A DNA stretch of 64,000 bases from assembly GCA_036873135.1 (NCBI GenBank), contig JAPTYO010000009.1, forward strand, positions 28,727,756 through 28,791,755. The letters run 5' to 3'. Origin of the DNA: Clarkia xantiana subsp. parviflora (taxonomy: Eukaryota > Streptophyta > Magnoliopsida > Myrtales > Onagraceae). Under the pieces are notes generated by a model that worked only from the letters and a program-made list of their open reading frames with translations, had not been told where the DNA came from and ran no database searches. Every line of letters starts with the position of its first letter. The first letter of the stretch is position 1. Shown here one piece after another: positions 30,796 through 43,000 of the stretch. A program made the position numbers and the translations under genes.

Positions 30796-32172
30796 ATGAG
30801 TAAGTCCTTCACTCTTACTCTTGAACATTTTTGAGCATTTTGACGCTTATAATGGATACCCTTTTAAACGGCTATATGTCTTTTGTGGGCTTATATTGCA
30901 GGTTGGTTTGCCGGAAAGAGTTCGTCTCTCCATGCGGCGGCTTCGCGTATGCTTCTCGCGCCGATCCGGCTTTGGTAGCCCCTGCCCCCATCACTCCTAC
31001 CAATTCGGGGCGTGATCTTGGCAAAGGGTCTTCTACTCATGTGACCGGGGATACTCCCCCAGTGTCTGATTCTCGCGTTTCTTCCAAGCGGACTGACACA
31101 GTGGTGCGTGGACCGACTGATCCCAAGCGCTTGAAGCCAAATGCGACTACTTCCACTTGTAAAGGCAAGGAAGTCGCGAGTCGCAATGTAGCGTCATCTG
31201 CCCCCCAGTCGGGAAACCGACCTGTGGAAGTCCGCGGACTCTGTAAGTATACTTTTGATGAATGTATTCCGTGGTTTTGTTATTTGTTATTAACCACTTT
31301 CTTTCTTTGTTGTAGCGGTTCCTCCTCTTAGGCGTGACCATCTGGTCTGCCCCGTTGGATTGGACATTACTGGGGACACTTGGGCACCTTTTGGTAATGG
31401 TGGAGTTTATTTCCCCAATGAGTCGTCACTTCGCACTCCAGAGGTTGGAGTTCACGTGTTGCGTAGATGTGTTCCACCGGGTGATAGGCATTCTTGCCCA
31501 TCGACTGATGAGGAAGCTGAGGCTTATGCACAGAGTGCCTTATCCCGGTTTGCTCCTGTAAGTAACTTGGTTATTTTGCCAAGTTTGTTGTTTTTGCGAT
31601 TTATGTTTGGCTTATCGCATTGATGTATGCAGGTTGTAGCCGACATGGTAAACATGTCATCCTTTGTTATGGAGCTGGTAAGCGCAAAGCAGGCAGCTAT
31701 GGATAAGTGTGACGCTTTGCGCCAAGAGTTGTCACGAACCAAGGAAGAGGCTCGCGTGTTGAGTTCGAAAGCTACTGCTTCTGAGAGCCGTTATGAGGTG
31801 CGCCATACTCGCTTTTCAAAGCTTGAGTCTGAGATGATCGCTCTTGAGAAGAAGGTTACAGACGATCTTCATTCTCAAGGAGCGGAATTAGTTGCTCTTG
31901 GTAAGGAGAGTCGGGAAAAGGGCGTTCAAGTGGGTTTCACCAAGTACTTGGGAACTTCTGATTTTGAAGCTGCTGTTGAAGAGAAAGTGAACGATCTGAT
32001 GAGCGAGCGTTCTGAAGATAACTTCACCCGCGTGAAGGATCTTGACCCTGGGTTCCCTTTTGGCGAGTTAGGGCCATATGCGAGTTACGCCCTTTCTCAC
32101 ATTGAGGCGTTGAACCTTTGGAGTGTGGCCTTCCCAATTACGAGATGCTGGTTGATGATAGCGGAGATGTAA
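30796..32172 (+). CDS. Antisense spliced gene of element C (coiled-coil protein)
   Basis: Proposed exons: 30796-30799 (ATGA before a GTAAGT donor; uncertain), 30902-31242, 31316-31557 and 31633-32172, all with GT-AG borders. Exon 2 codes for a Ser/Thr/Pro-rich, basic region ('TDPKRLKPN', 'CKGKEVASR'). Exon 3 gives 'VCPVGLDITGDTWAPFGNGG' and ends '...YAQSALSRFAP'. Exon 4 is a predicted coiled coil starting VVADMVNMSS. The exon 3/4 junction is in phase 0, at the same place as the KQAE junction in A and B, so the three genes are homologous although sequence similarity is low. With the proposed exon 1 the frame meets a stop in exon 2, so the true start may differ or the copy may be damaged. Product function unknown. 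Confidence 0.65.
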
Positions 32173-33080
32173 ACGTTATTGTCACGTCTCCTGAGTTTAG
32201 GAGGTTGCCCCCGGGCCCTCTGGAGGTGGTGCCGCTATTTGAATTGTTCTTTTTATTTTGAACATGTTGGGCACGTTTCCACCTTGCTTATGTTTGTGTT
32301 TGGAACTTTTTTGGAGTTGTTCCCTGGTTGTTGTTTGCGACTTGTTCGCTTTGAACTACGTCGTTTGAACCTGCTTTATACATAGCAGCATGCATGATAA
32401 CTTGTTAGTAATATTTCATACCGTTATCGCTTACTGTGTTTACTGAGTGTTGATGACTAGTAGCGTAGACATAGTCCATGTAGTCGTGACCAATAGCCAC
32501 TTTTGATTCAAGATTGTTTGTACGATGCGTTACGCATGTTGTACGTCTTCCTGCATAGCTTGTCGCTGTATCTGTCGAAACCTGTCAAGTGATTCGCGTA
32601 TAGCGACTTAACAAGTAGTATGTTTGAAATGTGTTATATTGGCTTGAGCAAGATACTAGTTTATACCGTCTCTTAATTCCACTCTAAGGCGACGTTGTAC
32701 AAGACTCTACTTGTAAATTTTATGAGTTTTAAACAGGGTGCGCACCTGCCAGCGTGTATCAACCCGCGTTGGGGAAGCATACGCAAGAGCATTTTTGGGT
32801 TTTGAAAGAGAGTTTTGTGAACCCTAAAATCCTTGTTTGATAAAATGTTTGGAAAGGTGTTTGATACATAAAATATTTGATAAAATATTTGACAAAATAT
32901 TTGGTAAAATACTTGTGATACATGATTTCTGCGTCCAGGGACCATGTAACACTTTTTGAGAATATGAACTGTGATGCATGTTTTCTGCGTCCAGGAACCA
33001 TGCAACACGGTTTTGAAAATCTGTAGTACGGAATTGTCATCTAGCAAGAGGACTTCTGCCGTATAGAGTGAACCCTAACC
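32173..33080. other. Noncoding spacer of element C
   Basis: No coding signal. Short direct repeats occur, for example 'tttctgcgtccagg' with 'accatg' at 32927 and 32983. Confidence 0.5.
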
Positions 33081-33612
33081 AGGAATTCGTGATATGGGAT
33101 TGTCATCTAACAAGAGGACATTCGCTATGAAGAGTGAACCCTTACCAGGAATTCGTAATATGGGATTGTCATCTACCCAGAGGACATTCGCCATGAAGAG
33201 TGAACCCTTACCAGGAATTCGTAATATGGGATTGTCAGCTAACAAGAGGACATTCGCCATGAAGAGTGAACCTTAACCAGGAATTCGTAATATGAGATTG
33301 TCATCTACCCAGAGGACATTCGCCATGAAGAGTGAACCCTTACCAGGAATTCGTAATATGGGATTGTCAGCTAACAAGAGGACATTTGCCATGAAGAGTG
33401 AACCCTAACCAGGAATTCGTAATATGGGATTGTCAGCTAACAAGAGGACATTTGCCATGAAGAGTGAACCCTAACCAGGAATTCGTAATATGGGATTGTC
33501 ATCTACCCAGAGGACATTCGCCATGAAGAGTGAACCCTTACCAGGAATTCGAAGTATGGGATTGTCATCTAAACAGAGGACATTCGCCATGAAGGGTGAA
33601 CCCGTTAAACAG
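33081..33612. repeat. 66-bp tandem array of element C
   Basis: About eight copies of a 66-bp unit that contains GGAATTCGTAATATGGGATT and 'cgccatgaagagtgaaccc'. 66 is a multiple of three, so short open frames appear on both strands without meaning. It has the same location, between the end of pol and the antisense gene, as the unrelated 76/77-bp arrays of A and B. Confidence 0.93.
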
Positions 33613-34213
33613 GGATTCACAGTTGTTATAGTGTGGGGTCGTTGTCTAACCAGAGAACTTCCGCCATTTGTGGGGTGATCAATCCCGTATTGTACTTGCC
33701 CATCCTGTTCTCAACATGCTATTTTTGATAGTAGGTCTTGGTGTGAATCCAAGATATTGCTTGTAGTTGACGCCTTTAGCATAATCGTCATTTTGATAGT
33801 AGACCTTGATGTTATTCCAAGGTATTGCCTGTAGATGCCGCTTCTTGAATAGTCGTCATTTTGATTGATAATCCGCTGGTTGTTATGGCGACTTATAAGT
33901 TGATTGTGCACATAGATCAATGGCTTTGTGTTGTCGGCTCTTTCTTGAGATAGATGCCAATTAATGAGTGGAGTAATAAACTCCTTGTTGGTGTAGATAA
34001 TGGTTGTTGTAGTTACTTTGTTTTGCTTCCAAGTAACGTTCATAGAGTAGTGATGTTCCTACGAAGGTAGAATAACTTCATTAGGTTCATGAGATTATTA
34101 CAAAGATGCCACTTTATATGAGAGAGTGGACTTTTCAACAAGTAGATGCGTTATGGAAATAAGAACAAAAGGGCTTGATACAACAGCTCCTTTTGTGATA
34201 GAAGATTATCCTT
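33613..34213. other. Noncoding spacer downstream of integrase in element C
   Basis: Two partial repeats of 'gtcattttgatagtag'-like sequence at about 33725 and 33785. Nothing else seen. Confidence 0.5.
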
Positions 34214-36871
34214 TTATCCGAGGAATTTCTTCAAGTGTCCTCCACTGAATGTGTTTGTATAGGCATTGCCATTTGCATCTTCAAGGTGATATGCGTTGAT
34301 GTATGGAATGGATATGACCTTGTAAGGGCCTTCCCATTTTGGAGACATCTTGTTGATTTGATAGAGATGTGAGAACTCATTCCTTCTCCACACCATTTCT
34401 CCGACATGGAATTGTCTTTCTTTCACTTTCCTGTTGTAATATCTTGCGGTTATCAAACACATTCGTGCCTGATTATGTTCGGAGTTACGCCTTTTTTCTT
34501 CAGCCAAGTCTAAGTCTAGACGCATGTCTATTTCGTTGGCTTGGGCGTTGAAATGGGTTGTGCGGTAGGATGAGACAGCAATTTCGATGGGAGCAACTGC
34601 TTCCGTTCCATACACCAAACTGAATGGTGTTTCTCCAGTTGACTCCTTTGGAGTTGTTCGAAGTGCCCACAGAACACTGCTAAGCTCTTCTGCCCATCCT
34701 GCTTTTAATGCGTGCACTCTTTTTTTGAGACCGTCTAGGACGGTCTTGTTGGCGGCTTCGACTTGTCTGTTGGTTTGAGCATGGCGGATTGATGCGAAAC
34801 GATGGTTAATGTTGAGTCTTTCGCAAAATGTTTGAAGCCTTGAGCTCTTGAATTGTGGTCCGTTGTCGCTGATTAGGACCTTCGGAACTCCATATCGTGC
34901 AATGATGTGATTTCGGATGAATTCCATTATTTGTGCGTCGGTTGTTTGTGCCAATGCCTTTGCCTCGATCCACTTTGAAAAGTAATCGATTGCGACGACA
35001 ATGTACTTGGTTTGGCCTTTTGACTTTGGAAGTGGACCCACCAAATCGATCCCCCATTGTGCGAATGGCCAAGAGCTTGCAATTGGGCTTAGCTCGGCGG
35101 CTGGTGCCGTGATACTTCTTGAATAAAGTTGGCAGGATTCGCATTCTGTGATCAAGTGCGTAGCTTGGTTCTTCATGGTTGGCCAATAGTATCCCAAGCT
35201 CAATGTCTTGCGTATTAGAGATCTTGCACCTTCATGGCAGGCTGCTTGGCCTTTATGCAAATCTTCTAACACCTTCTGGCCTTCCCGAAAGGTGATGCAC
35301 CTTAGGTAAGGGGTTGAAAATCCTTTCTTGTAAAGCTCGTCATCTATCAACGCGTAATTGACGGCTTGTCTCTGGATTTTTTGGGCTTGAACTTTGTCTT
35401 CGGGGAGCTTGTGGTCTTTGAGGTATGCCAATATTGGTGTCCTCCAATCTGGATCTGGATTGATGCACAAGACTTCGAATTTGTCAATTACTGACAAGAT
35501 TCTGCTTTCCACGAAATGCGTTTCTTTGCCTTGTTCATTGCCTTGTGCGAATTTGCTCAAGGCATCAGCTTCTTGATTTTCTTCTCTAGGCACCGCGATG
35601 ATGTCGAAGGTATCGAAGCTTGTGATGAGGTCTTTTGCTTGCCCCAAGTATTTTTGCATATTTTCTGACTTTGCCGCGTATTCGCCTTTGACTTGATTGA
35701 CAACTAACTGTGAATCGCACTTCACTCGTAGATGTTTAACTCCGACGCCTTTTGCAATTCTTAAGCCAGTTATCAATGCCTCGTACTCCGCCTCGTTGTT
35801 TGTTGCTCTAAATGTTAAGTTTAGAGCATACTTCAACGGATTAGATCCATCGGGAGGTATTAGGAGGAATCCGGCACCTGATCCCCCTACGTTTGAAGAT
35901 CCGTCGGTGTACATTTGCCATACTTCGGTATGATCTTCGATTTGTTGAGGTCCAACTTGGGCACCTGTGTCAGGTGTTATCCCAGTGAATTCTGCAATGA
36001 AGCCTGCCAATGCTTGCCCCTTGATCGCCGTTCGAGGAGCAAAGTGAATGCGGAATTCACTTAGCTCTACCGACCACTTTGTTAGATTTCCTGACATGTT
36101 TGGCTTTGACAGGATGTGCTTCAGGGGTTGGTCTGTTAAGACTGTTACTTCGTGTGCGTGGAAGTATGGCCTCAGTTTCCTTGCTGCTATTATAAGCGCG
36201 TACAGGTATTTTTCAATTGGCATGTAGTTTATCTCATACTTTCCGAGTATCTTGCTTACGTAGTAGACTGGGAGCTGGGTAGTCCCCTTTTGTTTGACAA
36301 GGACTGAGCTAACTGCCGTGTTGCTCACCGATATGTACAGGAAGAGGGGCTCGCCTTGTATCGGTTTTGCCAATGCCGGCAATGTGCGCAAGTGTTGTTT
36401 TAATTGCTGAAAGGCCTCTTCGCACACTGGTGTCCATTCAAACTTCTTGTTTGCACGCAAGACTTCAAAGAAAGGGAGTGCCTTGTCGCCTATCCTGGCA
36501 AGGAATCTGTTTAAGGCTGCTAGGCGGCCATTTAGTTGTTGGACTTCCTTGTGTTTCCTTGGGGACGTCATTTCTTCAATCGCCCTCACCTTCTCTGGGT
36601 TAGCTTCTATCGCCCTCTGGCTCACCATGAATCCAAGGATTTTTCCTGATTGTACGCCGAAAGCGCATTTTGATAGATTTAGGCGGACTTGATATTCGCG
36701 CATTCTTTTGAAGATTGCTCGCAAGTCGTCGACATGGTTGCACCTTTTGGTTGACTTTACGACCATGTCGTCCACATATGCCTCCATTTTGGTTCCGATT
36801 AGATCGCCAAAGATGGTATTGACCATTCGCTGGTATGTTGCTCCCGCATTGATTAGGCCGAATGGCATCAC
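34214..36871 (-). CDS. pol: Element C RT (C-terminal half), two RNase H domains and integrase
   Basis: An 885-codon uninterrupted frame. Residues 1-110 complete the RT with catalytic YVDD ('AYVDDMVVKS'). A first RNase H follows ('FEWTPVCEEAFQQLK', about residues 130-250). A second, archaeal-type RNase H follows at about 320-450 ('MYTDGSSNVGGSGAGF', 'ATNNEAEYEAL'). Two RNase H domains in series mark the Tat lineage of Ty3/gypsy. Integrase follows with the His/Cys zinc domain ('HEGARSLIRK...CESCQ'), and the D,D,E core: 'GIDLVGPLP', 'SDNGPQF' and the Glu of 'QVEAANK'. It ends '...GGHLKKFLG'. The apparent ATG is internal; the protein would be made as part of a polyprotein that begins at 38247. 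Confidence 0.93.
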   Translation of the reverse strand: MMPFGLINAGATYQRMVNTIFGDLIGTKMEAYVDDMVVKSTKRCNHVDDLRAIFKRMREYQVRLNLSKCAFGVQSGKILGFMVSQRAIEANPEKVRAIEEMTSPRKHKEVQQLNGRLAALNRFLARIGDKALPFFEVLRANKKFEWTPVCEEAFQQLKQHLRTLPALAKPIQGEPLFLYISVSNTAVSSVLVKQKGTTQLPVYYVSKILGKYEINYMPIEKYLYALIIAARKLRPYFHAHEVTVLTDQPLKHILSKPNMSGNLTKWSVELSEFRIHFAPRTAIKGQALAGFIAEFTGITPDTGAQVGPQQIEDHTEVWQMYTDGSSNVGGSGAGFLLIPPDGSNPLKYALNLTFRATNNEAEYEALITGLRIAKGVGVKHLRVKCDSQLVVNQVKGEYAAKSENMQKYLGQAKDLITSFDTFDIIAVPREENQEADALSKFAQGNEQGKETHFVESRILSVIDKFEVLCINPDPDWRTPILAYLKDHKLPEDKVQAQKIQRQAVNYALIDDELYKKGFSTPYLRCITFREGQKVLEDLHKGQAACHEGARSLIRKTLSLGYYWPTMKNQATHLITECESCQLYSRSITAPAAELSPIASSWPFAQWGIDLVGPLPKSKGQTKYIVVAIDYFSKWIEAKALAQTTDAQIMEFIRNHIIARYGVPKVLISDNGPQFKSSRLQTFCERLNINHRFASIRHAQTNRQVEAANKTVLDGLKKRVHALKAGWAEELSSVLWALRTTPKESTGETPFSLVYGTEAVAPIEIAVSSYRTTHFNAQANEIDMRLDLDLAEEKRRNSEHNQARMCLITARYYNRKVKERQFHVGEMVWRRNEFSHLYQINKMSPKWEGPYKVISIPYINAYHLEDANGNAYTNTFSGGHLKKFLG

Positions 36872-38247
36872 CGTGTAGTTGTATATTTCGCTATCTGCAT
36901 AGAATGCGGTGCATCATCTTTGAACATCGGGATTTGGTTGTATCCTGAGTATGCATCCATTACAGACATTAATTCATGGCCGGCAGTGGCATCGACTAGT
37001 TGGTCGATTCTTGGGAGAGGATATGAATCCTTTGGGCATGCGTTGTTGAGATCTCTGTAATCGATGCACATTCTTAACTTGCCACTTGATTTAGGTACCA
37101 ATACCGGGTTTGCTACCCATGTTTGGTATCTTGATTCTTCGATGAATCCTGTGTAAAGCAGTTTTCCCACCTCTTCTCTGATTGCCAGCTTCTTGTTGCC
37201 CCCGAGGGGTCGAAGTTTCTGGGCTATTGCTCGAGTTCCTGGCTTGATGTTGAGCTTATGGGAAATGACTTCTGCGCTTATTCCGGGCATATCGCTTGGT
37301 GACCATGCGAATAGCTCTTTATACTCTTTGAGGAGTGCTGTGATTTCTATCACTTCATCTTCTGACAGGGATGCTCCGATTTGGACCATTCTGTCTGGGT
37401 CTTCGATCTTTATTTGTTTTAACTCCTCTACTGGGGCCGGTCGGGCACGACCTTCTCTTGGATCATCATCAATGATGGGCATGTCATCCTTGTCTGGCTT
37501 GACGTTATTTTGGATTGCCACGTTGTAACAATTTTTTGATAACAGTTGGTCTCCTTTGACTTCACCGATTCCGGCTGCAGTTGGGAATTTGATCTTCTGG
37601 TGTGCTGTGGATGGCACCATTCCCCACTCATTCATGGTTGCGTATCCTAAGATACCATTGTATGCGTCAAGCTTTTGTACTACCATAAATGGTATTGCAA
37701 TTTGGAGACGTGAGTTGCCCTCTCCCAGTATAACTGGCAGTGTTATGGACCCCAATGGGTAACTTGCATCTTCCATGAACCCCACTAAGGGTGAATTCAT
37801 TCTGTTGACTTCCTTCTTTCTCCCCAGAGCTAGGATGACATCCTTTGTGATGATGTTGGGCGAACTTCCTCCATCAACCAAGATACGCTTGATGTCCATG
37901 CCGTCAATTGCCATGGTTATGACTAAGGCGTCGTTATGCGGAAATGTTATATGCGTCTTGTCTTCTGAAGAAAAGCCAATGGCGTTTTCTAGGACAACGT
38001 TTCCTTGCTGACTGCCTCTGGGTTCATGGATCATCAGGGAAGCGTATATTTCTCTTTCGTATGATGTTTCTCCACCTGCTCCAAAGCCTCCATGTATCAC
38101 GTGGATGCCTGGAAATTTTGGGCCGTGCTGTGCGGATGGCACACTGCTTGTTGGCACGGGAGACATTATGGACCTTTTAAGGCGTCTAAAGCGCTTCCTG
38201 GTTTTGGACGGATTGGCTTTAGTGAGAGCGTTGTGATCACTCGTCAT
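36868..38247 (-). pseudogene. pol: Element C protease and RT N-terminal half, gag missing
   Basis: A 459-codon frame starting MTSDHNAL, only about 50 bp from the LTR. It has a short basic leader, 'GIHVIHGGFGAGGETSYERE', and the protease with 'IKRILVDGGSS' (DGG, a variant seen in Tat-like elements; D has it too). It goes on to the RT start with 'CIDYRDLNNACPKDSYPLP' and 'MDAYSGYNQI'. Near 36908-36920 a deletion of about seven bases shifts the frame just before 'MPFGLINAGATYQ'. Gag core and zinc knuckle are absent. Confidence 0.9.
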
Positions 38248-38279
38248 GACTTTGCAGTACGGTAGCTTTTTGTTCGAAT

Positions 38280-38296
38280 CACGTAGACGGCGCCAA
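38280..38296 (-). other. Primer binding site of element C
   Basis: Minus strand TTGGCGCCGTCTACGTG next to the 5' LTR; the first 12 bases match the sites of B and D. Confidence 0.85.
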
Positions 38297-39090
38297 TGTT
38301 GCGTCCTGGATGAACTGGGTCGTGGGGACGCGTCTGTTTGTATGGTTGTGTGGGTTTTTGGGCTGTAACCCTTCGTCTAGAAGAGGTTTGTGCCACTGAC
38401 GAGTGTTCGGTTGATCCCGGAAAGGTCTGTGTCTCGAAGCGCGGTTGTGTCTCAAGGGGACGTCTGAGTCTCAGAAGGCGGTGATCTGTGCACAAGTCCG
38501 GATGTCTGGGCGACGATTCCTGCGCAAAGGACCAATGCTAGCACGGAGAGGGGGGTGGTACTAGCGGAGCCCTCTCCGAAGCTTAAGTCATTATAGGGCT
38601 AAAAGAGTAATTTCTAGAGAGAGAGTATTTCTAGAGAGAAGTCAGAGCTCAAAATACCAAAGTTGGGCAAATGAGAGGATGTGTGAAAGTGGGTGGCCAA
38701 GGCCTCCTATTTATAGGCTTCCTTGGGATCGGACCCGGTTTTAAAGCGGTTTGATGACGGTTCAAAAGCACGCGGTAACCGTCATCCATATTGGTAATGC
38801 GCGAACTTGACTTCTCTACACGTAACGGTAATCGCGGAAACGGTAATCGCACGATACCCGTAATGCAATCCGGACCTCGTCGAATTTGGGCAATTCGGCG
38901 AGGTCCGGATTGCCGCGCAACCCGGACCTCCGGATTGCGAGCAATCCGGAGGTCCGGTCCGGACGCGCGTAAATGCGTTTCCGGACCGTTTTGACCCTTT
39001 GGGAGACGTTTTCCAAACCGAGATGTAATTTTGATGTGTTTACGAGGCCCGAAATATAAATACGAACCCGAATTGGACATATATCCATCA
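38297..39090 (-). repeat. Element C 5' LTR (right)
   Basis: 794 bp; differs from the left LTR by an indel of about 24 bp in the CCGGACGTCCGG region and some twenty base changes by eye. Minus-strand TATAAATA near 38708. Confidence 0.95.
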
Positions 39091-39095
39091 TAGAT
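39091..39095. repeat. Target site duplication of element C, right copy (tagat)
   Basis: Direct repeat of 28344-28348. Confidence 0.95.
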
Positions 39096-39957
39096 TATAT
39101 AAAAATATATATGCATTATATAATATAATATTTTTTAATAAAAAATTATTTCACGTTTAACAGTATGAAATTCTATACTATTTTTCAAAATTTAGAATTG
39201 ACGGTTGTGTTACATGGTAAAATATAAACAAATTAAGTCTGAAAACTCTGAAATTGATTCGAATTTAAAAAGTAGTAATTTTGCTCCGTGTCATTATTTA
39301 ACTTATTTAATATTAAAAACGACATATTACGGCTCGTGTCATTGTTCGACTTAGTGTAGCATAATTATATATATATAATAAAGAAGAAAAGCAAAACAAT
39401 TGAATAAAATAATATTAAAGAGTAGGAACCGAAATGAACAGTAACGAGGGAGTTCCTACTAGTGGGAACTGTCACTCTTCACTATTCACTTGATAATAGC
39501 AAAACGGTAATATTAGTAATCCTAGTCACGCATAGTGGCGCCTAGTCAGCGTCTAGTGGCAAATCTAGGAACTTCCATTTTGGAAGAAGAAACTCTCAAT
39601 GGAATGCAAAGTTCCTATTTAATTATTACAAGTAAGAATCAACAGTAAGTGGAACTAGGAATTCTTTTGAATGAGAGAACTTTCAATGGTAGTGGTCTTA
39701 ATGTTAGTACAATGTTTTAGTAGGAACTACTAGTAAGACTTGTAAAAGAGTATTTCTATCACATAATTTATTCTGAAAAATACTTTATAATAGAAGTAAA
39801 ATGAGTGGTTTTCCGGTTATGCCCTTGAGAGATTATCATCCAGTCCAGGTGTATGGACTACCGAGTCTGTGAGAGAGAAATAAGCTTCCGGTAGAGTAGA
39901 GTCAGTAGACCTTTCACAAATTCTCTCTACTTCTCCCTCCTCTTTTCTCTACTTACA
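39096..39957. other. AT-rich 5' flank of clpB3
   Basis: A block at 39405-39720 with 'ctatcaatggaatg'-like and 'ccattttgg' inverted motifs may be an old MITE. The last 100 bp turn pyrimidine-rich ('ctctctacttctccctcctc'), as is common near plant core promoters. I see no clean heat-shock element. Confidence 0.5.
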
Positions 39958-39965
39958 TATATATA
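39958..39965 (+). promoter_or_regulatory. Probable TATA box of clpB3
   Basis: TATATATA about 95 bp upstream of the ATG at 40060, right after a pyrimidine-rich patch. No other TATA motif lies as well placed. Confidence 0.55.
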
Positions 39966-40059
39966 CCGTTAGCAGAAACTTCTCTTACTAAGCTATTCTT
40001 CTTCTTCTTCCTCACCTCATCCCTCTTGAATTCTCTGCATTTCTTCGTTCTACTCGTCA

Positions 40060-43000
40060 ATGGCGTCCACGACGTCGTTCTCGGGTGTCGTGCTCCGGGT
40101 GCCGAAACCGCCTCCCCGCCCCACCTGCAGCAGAAACGCCTCCCTGGTGCGTCCGCAGCTCTCTCTGAGCTCCGGGATGAATCAGAGATTGCTCGGGGGC
40201 CTGAAGCTGAAAAGAATGAATGCCTCGTTTTGGAATGGGGACGGTGGGTTCCGTAGGAGTTCGAGGTCCGCCGCGTTGGTCGTCCGATGCGATGCTTCTT
40301 CAAGTGGACGGGTAATTCACTTTCCTTGTGACATTGTTAGTTGAGTTGTGATTCTGACTTTACATAGAGGTCGACTGGATGCTGGGCTATTTGTATGTGA
40401 ATGCGATTCTCTTGTGTACATTTCATAATGAAACCGAATCTCGCAGCCGCTCTTCATCCAGTCATTCAGTATGCAGGAGATATGATCTTACAGGAGCAAT
40501 GATCTTATTGATACTTTTGGTTGATCTGAACTGATGATGCTAATAATACAAATGATGATGACCAAATAACAGATTTCCCAGCAAGAATTTACTGAAATGG
40601 CTTGGCAAGCAATAGTTTCTTCACCTGATGTTGCAAAGGAGCATAAGCACCAGATCGTTGAGACAGAGCATCTGCTGAAGGCTCTGTTAGAGCAGAAGAA
40701 TGGACTTGCTCGTCGGATCTTCTCCAAGGCAGGCATTGACAATTCCCGCCTTCTTGATGCTACTGACAAGTTTATTCAGCGGCAACCTAAGGTAGAGTAT
40801 CAATATAAACTTGCATATTTCTTGACATTATTAATGAGCCATTTTAGGGTGGCAACTTTCCCACATTAGTTGAAACTACCAATTTATAGTTTGTTATTAT
40901 TGCTTTTGATGTAGGTTCTGGGTGAATCAGCTGGTTCTATGTTAGGTCGAGACTTGGAAGCTTTGATAAACCGCGCAAGAGAGTTCAAGAAGGAGTATGG
41001 GGATTCTTTCCTCTCCATTGAGCATCTAATCCTTGGTTTTGTGCAAGATAAACGATTTGGGCAGCAACTGTTTCGAGATTTCCAAGTAACATTACCAAGC
41101 TTAAAATCTGCTATAGAGTCGATTAGAGGAAGGCAGTCGGTAATAGATCAAGGTAAAAGTTTCCTTATGGTATTTCACTGTTTTCTTTAGCTTATCTTAG
41201 TAAATGATGAGCACTTAGGAAGTATATATCATCGTTTAGTTCACACCTAGCAGATGTTAATATTTTTGGATGTTGTAGTTGATTAGAGAAAGCACACTCA
41301 TGGGAGCCTTTATGCAGATCCTGAGGGGAAGTATGAAGCCTTGGAAAAATATGGGAAAGATCTAACTGCCATGGCTAAGGCAGGAAAGCTCGATCCTGTT
41401 ATTGGAAGAGATGATGAAATACGCAGATGTATTCAAATCCTTTCTAGGAGAACCAAGAATAATCCTGTGCTAATCGGCGAGCCCGGTGTCGGGAAAACTG
41501 CCATATCAGAAGGGTATGTGCTTTCTTGACTTGTTCTTCGTATCTAGACGAAATTATTTCCTAGCTATTGTGGTTCATAATCATTCAATTGCAATCTCAT
41601 AGTTTTACATTGTTAATGGGCTTGACATTAAACTATTGTATGCGTGAGCTGATTTGAAGTCCCATCAATAGGTCACATAAGAATATGACCTGTAATAAGT
41701 TTTTCATTTTAAATTTCTGGGTATTTCTCGACTGAAGCATGGTTCTTTTGTTAAAACTTTGCTCTTTTGGTGTTATTTTCAGACTTGCACAGAGAATTGT
41801 TCAAGGGGATGTTCCTCAGGCTTTGATGAATCGCAAGGTATGTGCTATTCAAGAAGTTATGGCATAATCTCTTTCATTGCTGGTTCTTATATATGTTCTG
41901 TTGTTAACCTTCCATTAATGTCAATCAAGAAAAAAAGCCTTCCATTAAATGATGACATACCTACAGTTGATATCCCTTGACATGGGATCTCTCATTGCTG
42001 GTGCAAAATACCGTGGAGAATTTGAAGATAGGTTAAAAGCTGTGCTGAAGGAGGTAACTGAATCTGATGGACAAACCATTCTCTTTATTGACGAGATCCA
42101 CACAGTTGTTGGGGCAGGTAATTCACTTTCTCCTTATACATAAATAAACTAATGAACAAAGAATTGGTTCTCAAAGCCGCAAAATAGCCATTTCTCGTGT
42201 TTGGTGAAATTACTCAGTACCCATTTATTTTAGTACTGCTATCTCTAGCTGCGGTTCTTATAATTCTTCACCTATTCAAACGAAAAGTTGTAATGTTTCC
42301 TAATAAATGATTCCAGGTGCCACAAATGGTGCAATGGATGCTGGAAACCTCTTAAAACCCATGCTCGGGCGTGGGGAGTTACGTTGTATTGGTGCAACCA
42401 CACTTGATGAGTATCGGAAATACATCGAGAAAGACCCAGCATTGGAACGTAGATTTCAGCAGGTCTATGTCGATCAACCCACAGTTGAGAACACAGTCTC
42501 TATTCTTCGAGGTTTGCGTGAAAGATACGAGCTTCATCACGGTGTCCGAATTTCTGACAATGCACTTGTAGAAGCAGCTGTTCTTTCTGACCGTTATATT
42601 AGTGGACGGTTTTTGCCCGATAAAGGTAATTTTCCCATTAACTTGTGACATAAGCAACATCATCAAGTACCTTCTTTGCAAACAAGGGCTAGTGTTAATT
42701 TGATACCTTGAATTGCAGCTATTGACCTTGTTGATGAAGCTGCTGCCAAGCTGAAGATGGAAATTACATCGAAACCAACTGCCCTCGACGAGATCAACAG
42801 ATCAGTGTTGAAGCTTGAGATGGAGAGGTTATCTCTTGCCAATGATACCGATAGGGCTGCAAAGGATCGGTTGAGCCGCCTTGAAGCGGAGTTGTCTCTT
42901 TTAAAGGAGAAGCAATCTGAGCTCAATGACCAGTGGGAGCATGAAAAATCTGTCATGACTCGCATCCAATCCATCAAAGAAGAGGTACAATTTTTTTTTT

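Larger units (their letters stand above)
28349..39090 (-). mobile_element. Element C: Tat-like gypsy LTR retrotransposon with pol and antisense gene but no gag
   Basis: LTRs start TGTTGCGTCC and end ATATCCATCA, with a 5-bp duplication. The order on the minus strand is PBS (38280), protease-RT (38247-36868), RT-RNase H-integrase (36871-34214), a 66-bp tandem array (33081-33612), the antisense gene (plus strand 30796-32172), a 19-bp array (30497-30727) and the PPT (29168). The first coding frame begins only about 50 bp inside the LTR and contains almost no Gag, so gag has been lost. Pol has a single visible frameshift. Confidence 0.93.

Noticed and set aside
33081..33612. Regular direct repeats that might suggest a CRISPR-like array
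   Set aside because: The units are contiguous 66-bp tandem repeats without unique spacers, within a retrotransposon.
34214..38247. Pol of element C as a possible integrated pararetrovirus
   Set aside because: LTRs, PBS, TSD and an integrase with the D,D,E core, plus a second RNase H, show a Tat-like gypsy retrotransposon. There are no movement or coat proteins.
39405..39720. Possible heat-shock elements upstream of clpB3 (GAA and TTC blocks)
   Set aside because: The blocks do not keep the nGAAnnTTCnnGAAn spacing over three units, and they lie inside a probable old MITE.
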